NCBI GenBank assembly: GCA_025455595.1
Contig: JALOMD010000479.1
Coordinates: 1 to 7,285, forward strand
Direction of reading: 5' to 3'
DNA from: Cytophagales bacterium
Lineage (GTDB): Bacteria > Bacteroidota > Bacteroidia > Cytophagales > 172606-1
DNA: 7,285 nt
Shown here: in pieces, positions 7,153 to 7,285 of the stretch
How positions within the stretch are numbered: position 1 is the stretch's first letter
Layout of the letters: each line of letters starts with the position of its first letter
Notes under the pieces: generated by a model
What the model was told of the DNA's origin: nothing
Database searches by the model: none
Seen by the model: the letters and a program-made list of their open reading frames with translations, nothing else
Position numbers and translations under genes: made by a program

Positions 7153-7285
7153 TGCAAAATGCCAACGAAAATGGATGGTGAGCGGATTATGTCTCTATAT
7201 TTTATTTATCATGTAAGTATGTTGTCCGTGTTTGTACGCTTATTGAAATGAATTTCCCGAGTCAAGTGTCTCATCGTACTGAATT

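Larger units (their letters stand above)
6520..7285. other. AT-rich gene-free tail with small hairpins and repeats
   Basis: No reading frame here looks like a protein gene. The only frames above 60 codons (6743-6964 on +, 6951-7157 on -) have compositions unlike coding sequence and no recognisable motif. GC content in lines I counted is about 33% (6541-6600), 27% (6781-6840) and 28% (6841-6900), rising to about 50% at 7081-7140. A susD gene would be expected directly after a susC gene and is absent. The stretch could be a decayed region, a long regulatory or RNA-coding region, or the edge of an insertion. Nothing seen decides among these. Confidence 0.6.

Noticed and set aside
6951..7157. 68-codon minus-strand open frame, and an adjacent frame reading FAFQELREAILVLEQSDKLQA
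   Set aside because: The adjacent stretch looks faintly protein-like, but it is bounded by stops within about 33 codons and matches no family I recognise. It may be a gene remnant, but this cannot be supported.
7248..7285. ATG with an open frame to the window end (MNFPSQVSHRTE)
   Set aside because: Only 12 codons are visible, without a ribosome-binding site or clear promoter; it may be the next gene but cannot be judged.

Overview
The window looks like chromosomal DNA from a member of the Bacteroidota. It carries a FecI-type ECF sigma factor, a FecR anti-sigma factor with a C-terminal DUF4974-like domain, and a SusC-type TonB-dependent receptor with an N-terminal STN domain, a set typical of that phylum. 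None of the starts has a convincing Shine-Dalgarno site, which also fits. The genus cannot be fixed from this sequence. The genes on the left are GC-rich (about 55-70% in the lines I counted), while the right-hand tail is AT-rich (about 27-35% for much of its length).

Layout, all on the + strand. (1) The last 71 codons of a probable outer-membrane beta-barrel protein (1-216). (2) A 277-base gap with a strong terminator-like hairpin (246-277) and a compound palindromic repeat (281-391): two 29-bp copies flanking a long hairpin. (3) ispF (494-994), of the non-mevalonate isoprenoid pathway, probably starting at TTG. (4) An ECF sigma factor (1149-1748). (5) A FecR-like anti-sigma factor (1903-2928). 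(6) A SusC/TonB-dependent transducer (3080-6519) broken in two places. (7) A 766-base AT-rich tail with no convincing gene but several small hairpins and repeats.

Genes 4-6 form a recognisable trans-envelope signalling set. In such systems a ligand-loaded outer-membrane receptor uses its periplasmic STN domain to signal to FecR, which spans the inner membrane and controls the sigma factor that transcribes the receptor gene. Here sigma and anti-sigma look intact, but the receptor does not. A 37-bp perfect tandem duplication (3756-3831) shifts the frame between the carboxypeptidase-regulatory-like domain and the plug. A second frame change at about 4992-5030 seems to coincide with loss of a barrel segment. 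No susD partner follows within the window.

The most interesting points are the exact tandem duplication, which would restore the frame at that site if one copy were lost. It lies where base composition drops, suggesting a chimeric receptor. Also notable are the compound palindrome upstream of ispF and the gene-poor tail. I did not find strong evidence for an entirely new system. Assembly error is a live alternative for both receptor lesions.
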